Positions 60,780 through 64,000 of a stretch of 64,000 nt of DNA are shown here, one piece after another. Under the pieces are notes generated by a model. That model did no database searches. It worked only from the letters and a program-made list of their open reading frames with translations, and was not told the DNA's origin. How positions within the stretch are numbered: the stretch's first letter is position 1; each line of letters opens with the position of its first letter. This stretch comes from Verrucomicrobia bacterium S94 (GTDB lineage Bacteria > Verrucomicrobiota > Kiritimatiellia > Kiritimatiellales > Pontiellaceae): NCBI GenBank assembly GCA_004299845.1, contig CP036201.1, forward strand, positions 682,001 through 746,000, written 5' to 3'. Made by a program: the position numbers and the translations under genes.

Positions 60780-62672
60780 TTGATGATGAAAAGAAAGATG
60801 CGTTCAAAAAAGATCAATAAAGGGGCTCCGAGCGGCTTTATTATCAGTATTGCCATTCATGCGGCGGCTTTTGCGCTCGCCGGTATGCTGGTGGTTTTCA
60901 ATGTGGTACAGAAAGAAGAGAAGAAGTTTGTTCCTCCCAAACCGGTGGACCGGCCGAAGATGAAGCTGAAAAAACCTAAGGTGAAGGTTAAAAAGTCGGT
61001 GAAACCGAAATCAACAACACGCATTGTTACCAAAGTTCAGCGTGCGGCGATGCCTGATATTCAACTTCCTGAAATGTCCGGTATGACTGAAGGGCTGGTA
61101 GGGGATATCGGCGGATTTGATCTGGGTTCGCTGGATGTGATGCCGACTGTTCTCGGTGATGATGTATCCGCCGGTAATGATCTTGTGGGCACGTTTTACA
61201 GTGTTATGCGTGACCGTGCCGGACGTCCGATTACGTACAGCGGCGATCAGTTGCGGGAGGTTATTCATAAATTCATGAAGAGCGGGTGGAAGACTTCGGT
61301 ACTTTCGCGATATTATCGTTCGCCCAAAAAACTGTATGCTTCCATGATTGTGATTCCTGAAGTGTTTTCCAGTGTAGCACCGAAGGCATTCGGTGAGAGT
61401 GACCGGGACAGTCAGTACTGGATGGTGCATTACAAAGGTCAGATTGTTTATCCTGAAGATATCACGTTCCGTTTTGTGGCTCAGGCCGACATGGTGGTGG
61501 CTGTGCGTTTAAACGGAGAGTTGGTGCTGGGGGCATACTGGCATGCACGGCAGGAAGAATGGATGGGCGATATCTGGCGTTCTACATCTGCTGATAACCG
61601 GAAATGGTGGATGGGGAACTGGACGGCTGTTGTAGGCGACTGGGTTACGTTAAAGGCCAATGAGCCCCAGGATATTGAAATTCTGATTTCGGATGCCGAT
61701 GGTCTTTGCTGTCTGATGCTGGCGATACAGGAAGAAGGGGTGGAATACGAGACCCGCCCGGGTGGCGGCCCGCGTCTGCCGGCATTTAAAACGGCTTATC
61801 CTTCGCTCGATTTGCAGGACGTTATCATGCGTGACATGGTGCCCGGCGAAATTTCGCTGACTAACGGTCCGGTATTTAACGATTTCAGCAGTAATTCAGG
61901 TGAACATAAAGTGGCCGGTTCACCCCGTGATAATAAAAGTGAAATTGCTGAAACGGAGGAATCAGTTCCCGAACCTGTTGTGCCGGAGGAGTCAAGTCGG
62001 CTAAGGGCATGGCATGTAGGGGCTGATATACTGGAGGCGGAATATGTTACCCGGATGGGTGATAAAGTGGTGCTGAAGGATGCGCGGGGAAAACAGCGGA
62101 AAGTGCTTTGGAAAAAACTTTCAGCCGAGGATCTTGAATATATTGAACTTTGCAATCCTCCGGATTTGCAGGTTTCGGTCACCAGTAAGGAGGAACCGGT
62201 ATTTGCGTATAGTGACGGGGTTAAAGTGGAAGTGGTCGGACATGATGCCGTTTATACCGGAAAAATCCGGCAGAAGAGTCCGAAGGCCTATCCACATGAG
62301 CTCACGGCGGAATTTTTCGCCATCGGTGTGCAGAACTATGCGGACACCTATCTGCTGCTGGATCGGCAGGAATCCACTTTTGTGCTGAATGAAGAGAATA
62401 AACGGGAGTTTGATTTTTCCGGAGATCCGGTTCATCTGCGCAAGATTGAGCCGCGTGAGTGGGAAACGGCGGACTTGACGGTTCGTGGCGAAAAGCATTA
62501 CGGCTACCTCATCGTGGTAAAGGATAAGCGGGGGGAAATTATTGCGAAGAAAGCGACGGCTCAGTGGATTGAAGATGCCTATGAAAAACTCAAGGTATTT
62601 CCGATCGGGCGCTATATGAATAAGCAGGGGGATCGCGTATTTCCGCAGGGTCCGCCGCGAGCGCGTTATTGA
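60780..62672 (+). CDS. Single-pass membrane protein with TonB-like N-terminus and SHD1-like domain
   Basis: A 630-residue protein. One N-terminal helix (GFIISIAIHAAAFALAGMLVVFNVV) is followed by a Pro/Lys-rich stretch (FVPPKPVDRPKMKLKKPK) as in TonB. Then come a beta-rich region (130-330, WMVHYKGQIVYPEDITFRFVAQADMVVAVRLNGELVL, reminiscent of a PA14-like sugar-binding fold), an SHD1-like domain near 410-455 (RAWHVGADILEAEYV, LSAEDLEYIE) and a C-terminal domain. The energy-coupling idea rests only on the N-terminus; exbB/exbD are not here. Role unknown. Confidence 0.7.
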   Translation: MMMKRKMRSKKINKGAPSGFIISIAIHAAAFALAGMLVVFNVVQKEEKKFVPPKPVDRPKMKLKKPKVKVKKSVKPKSTTRIVTKVQRAAMPDIQLPEMSGMTEGLVGDIGGFDLGSLDVMPTVLGDDVSAGNDLVGTFYSVMRDRAGRPITYSGDQLREVIHKFMKSGWKTSVLSRYYRSPKKLYASMIVIPEVFSSVAPKAFGESDRDSQYWMVHYKGQIVYPEDITFRFVAQADMVVAVRLNGELVLGAYWHARQEEWMGDIWRSTSADNRKWWMGNWTAVVGDWVTLKANEPQDIEILISDADGLCCLMLAIQEEGVEYETRPGGGPRLPAFKTAYPSLDLQDVIMRDMVPGEISLTNGPVFNDFSSNSGEHKVAGSPRDNKSEIAETEESVPEPVVPEESSRLRAWHVGADILEAEYVTRMGDKVVLKDARGKQRKVLWKKLSAEDLEYIELCNPPDLQVSVTSKEEPVFAYSDGVKVEVVGHDAVYTGKIRQKSPKAYPHELTAEFFAIGVQNYADTYLLLDRQESTFVLNEENKREFDFSGDPVHLRKIEPREWETADLTVRGEKHYGYLIVVKDKRGEIIAKKATAQWIEDAYEKLKVFPIGRYMNKQGDRVFPQGPPRARY

Positions 62673-62697
62673 TTTTAAATTCGTTTAAAACAGAATT

Positions 62698-62731
62698 AAA
62701 AGGCTCGTGCCAAGCGGTACGGGCCTTTTTT
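62698..62731 (+). terminator. Intrinsic terminator after SHD1 gene
   Basis: AAAAGGCTCGTGCC pairs with GGTACGGGCCTTTT (two mismatches), followed by T. Confidence 0.85.
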
Positions 62732-62839
62732 ATGGACTACACCATTTGACGGTTTTTCATATGATTTCGGCAAGATCCTCTGTAGTCAGTCCGAGATTGC
62801 GTCGTATACTGTTCCGCCGTTAATGAGAAAGGACGCGGT

Positions 62840-64000
62840 ATGAAGAGCGGGATAGCGAAAACGACAGCAGTATTTTTTTTATTGGCACCTTTGTGTGTTC
62901 AGGCACTGGAAGTAATTCGGTTTGAACCGAAAGCGGGCGACCGGATGCCCGATCTGCGTGCGGCTCTGGAAAAGGTACAGGACCGGGAGGTGAAACTGGT
63001 GTTTGCCAAAGGGGAATATTTCTTCCGGCCCGACTTTGCATTTCAGCGGTATTGCTATATCACCAATCATGATAACGGGTTGAAAAATATTGCTTTTCTG
63101 TTCGATGATTTCGATTCGGTTGAAATCGAGGGAAATGGTTCCGATTTTATTTTTCACGGGCAGATGTTTCCGTTCCGCTTTGAACATTGCGCCGGTGTTC
63201 GAGTGAAAGACGTCGTGATTGATTGGGATATCCCGTTTTGTTTTCAGGGTGAAGTGGTTGCCGTGAATGAAAAAGAAGGCTGGCGGGAAATCCGGCCGGC
63301 AACAGAGGGATTCCACTGGCGGATCAGAAATAATCATCTGATATTTCCGGATATCGACGGATTTTCATATAATTTGGTAGGATCGACCCTGGCTTTTGAC
63401 AAAGAAACCAAAGAGGTGTCGTATGGTGCGTGGGATTTTACGAGTCAACCCACCCGGGTTGAAAAACTGAAAAATGGTAATCTCCGCTTTTACGAAAAGC
63501 TGAAACATTGGCCGAAGGTGGGGCAGATCCTAAATTCCAAAGGGAGAGAAAACCGGTATGCGCCGGCTTTTCATGGCGTCTCCTCTTCAAACTTGCTGTT
63601 TGAGAATGTGGTGATTCATCATGCGCTGGGCATGGGTTTTCTGCTGGAACGTTGCGATACCGGAACGATTCGCGGTGGCGGGGTTTTTGTGCGCGAAGGC
63701 TCAGAACGCGTGGTTTCGATCATCGCTGATGGGACGCACTTTGCAAACTGCAAAGGGGATATTCTTGTGGAAGGAGCGCGTTTCAAAGGCATGCTTGATG
63801 ATTCCACTAACGTGCATGGAACCTATGTTGAAGTGGATAAGGTCCTTGATCAGCACAGCGTGCGCGTCAGACTGATGCATTATCAGCAGCTCGGTTTTGA
63901 ATTTGCCGGTGTAGGCGACGAGTGCTGGTTTATTCATCATCCCGATCCGTTCCGCGGTGAAGTGAATACGGTTTCCAGAGTCAAAGTGCTGAATGATCGG
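62840..64000 (+). CDS. GH110 alpha-1,3-galactosidase (3' end outside window)
   Basis: The frame runs off the right edge; 387 residues are visible. Signal peptide (KTTAVFFLLAPLCVQA), then a parallel beta-helix with GH110 hallmarks: GNGSDFIFHGQMFPFRFEHC, VIDWDIPFCFQGEV and DGTHFANCKGDILVEGARF leading to MLDDSTNVHGTYVEV. GH110 enzymes are inverting exo-alpha-galactosidases, and marine members cut alpha-1,3-galactose from carrageenan fragments. AAAGGA lies 9 nt before the ATG. It completes the set of alpha-galactosidases in the locus. Confidence 0.87.
   Translation, partial: MKSGIAKTTAVFFLLAPLCVQALEVIRFEPKAGDRMPDLRAALEKVQDREVKLVFAKGEYFFRPDFAFQRYCYITNHDNGLKNIAFLFDDFDSVEIEGNGSDFIFHGQMFPFRFEHCAGVRVKDVVIDWDIPFCFQGEVVAVNEKEGWREIRPATEGFHWRIRNNHLIFPDIDGFSYNLVGSTLAFDKETKEVSYGAWDFTSQPTRVEKLKNGNLRFYEKLKHWPKVGQILNSKGRENRYAPAFHGVSSSNLLFENVVIHHALGMGFLLERCDTGTIRGGGVFVREGSERVVSIIADGTHFANCKGDILVEGARFKGMLDDSTNVHGTYVEVDKVLDQHSVRVRLMHYQQLGFEFAGVGDECWFIHHPDPFRGEVNTVSRVKVLNDR

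Overview
The window looks like a chromosome segment from a marine or sediment member of the PVC superphylum, most likely Kiritimatiellota. The evidence is two PEP-CTERM proteins, an SHD1-type domain protein, an S1 sulfatase beside large secreted galactan-active enzymes, Verrucomicrobia-type C-terminal EYxxGGNP modules and a RAYT/REP system. The taxon is inferred from gene content; no rRNA or marker gene is present.

Layout. (1) 1-2.0 kb: the end of a fused menaquinone gene (futalosine pathway, MqnE-MqnC) and a DUF2237 gene. (2) 3.6-15.6 kb, minus strand: a one-carbon island. It encodes a FolD, a MetF/MTHFR-C-terminal/pterin-methyltransferase fusion, a FocA-type formate channel, formate-THF ligase, a corrinoid protein, a 2Fe-2S corrinoid-activation ATPase (RACE type), a DUF1638 protein, a UroD-family methyltransferase fused to a thioredoxin-like domain, and a CobW GTPase. 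A divergent PocR/AraC regulator follows at 15.7 kb. Together they read as a pathway that takes methyl groups from an unidentified donor through a corrinoid protein to THF, oxidises them, gains ATP at Fhs and exports formate. It could also run in reverse, as a methyl branch from formate. (3) 17-28 kb: housekeeping and accessory genes. These include a glycosyltransferase, a frameshifted esterase, an MscS channel, a RAYT transposase inside REP repeats, an rlmA-like/rapA pair, a VF530 gene and an AT-rich NfeD-like gene. (4) 28-31.5 kb: galE, galK, a divergent PocR/AraC regulator and tRNA-Val(GAC). (5) 31.6-38.4 kb: MYG1, secreted proteins, an NhaC-like antiporter, an MFS transporter, a sugar isomerase/epimerase-like protein and a tiny membrane ORF. 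(6) 38.4-64 kb: a sulfated-galactan locus. It holds two lambda-carrageenase-like (GH150 candidate) giants, a GH27 alpha-galactosidase, an S1 sulfatase, a GH42-like clan-A enzyme, a GH110 alpha-galactosidase cut by the right edge, a PEP-CTERM protein, two large modular non-catalytic secreted proteins, a XylR/AraC regulator and an SHD1 protein.

In region 6 the secreted enzymes would depolymerise and desulfate a galactan (carrageenan is the best guess), and GalK/GalE would feed the released galactose into metabolism. No SusC/SusD pair is present. By eye I find two recurring upstream motifs: one in front of C1 genes (AATGGTTCAATATTGCTG type) and one in front of most galactan genes (GGCAAAATTTCGCATCTTTA type). 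A roughly 210-residue module opening with QWGxxGG occurs three times clearly, plus one diverged copy, in three secreted proteins, each time leading into the GGNP module. All function calls come from reading motifs; no database search was run.
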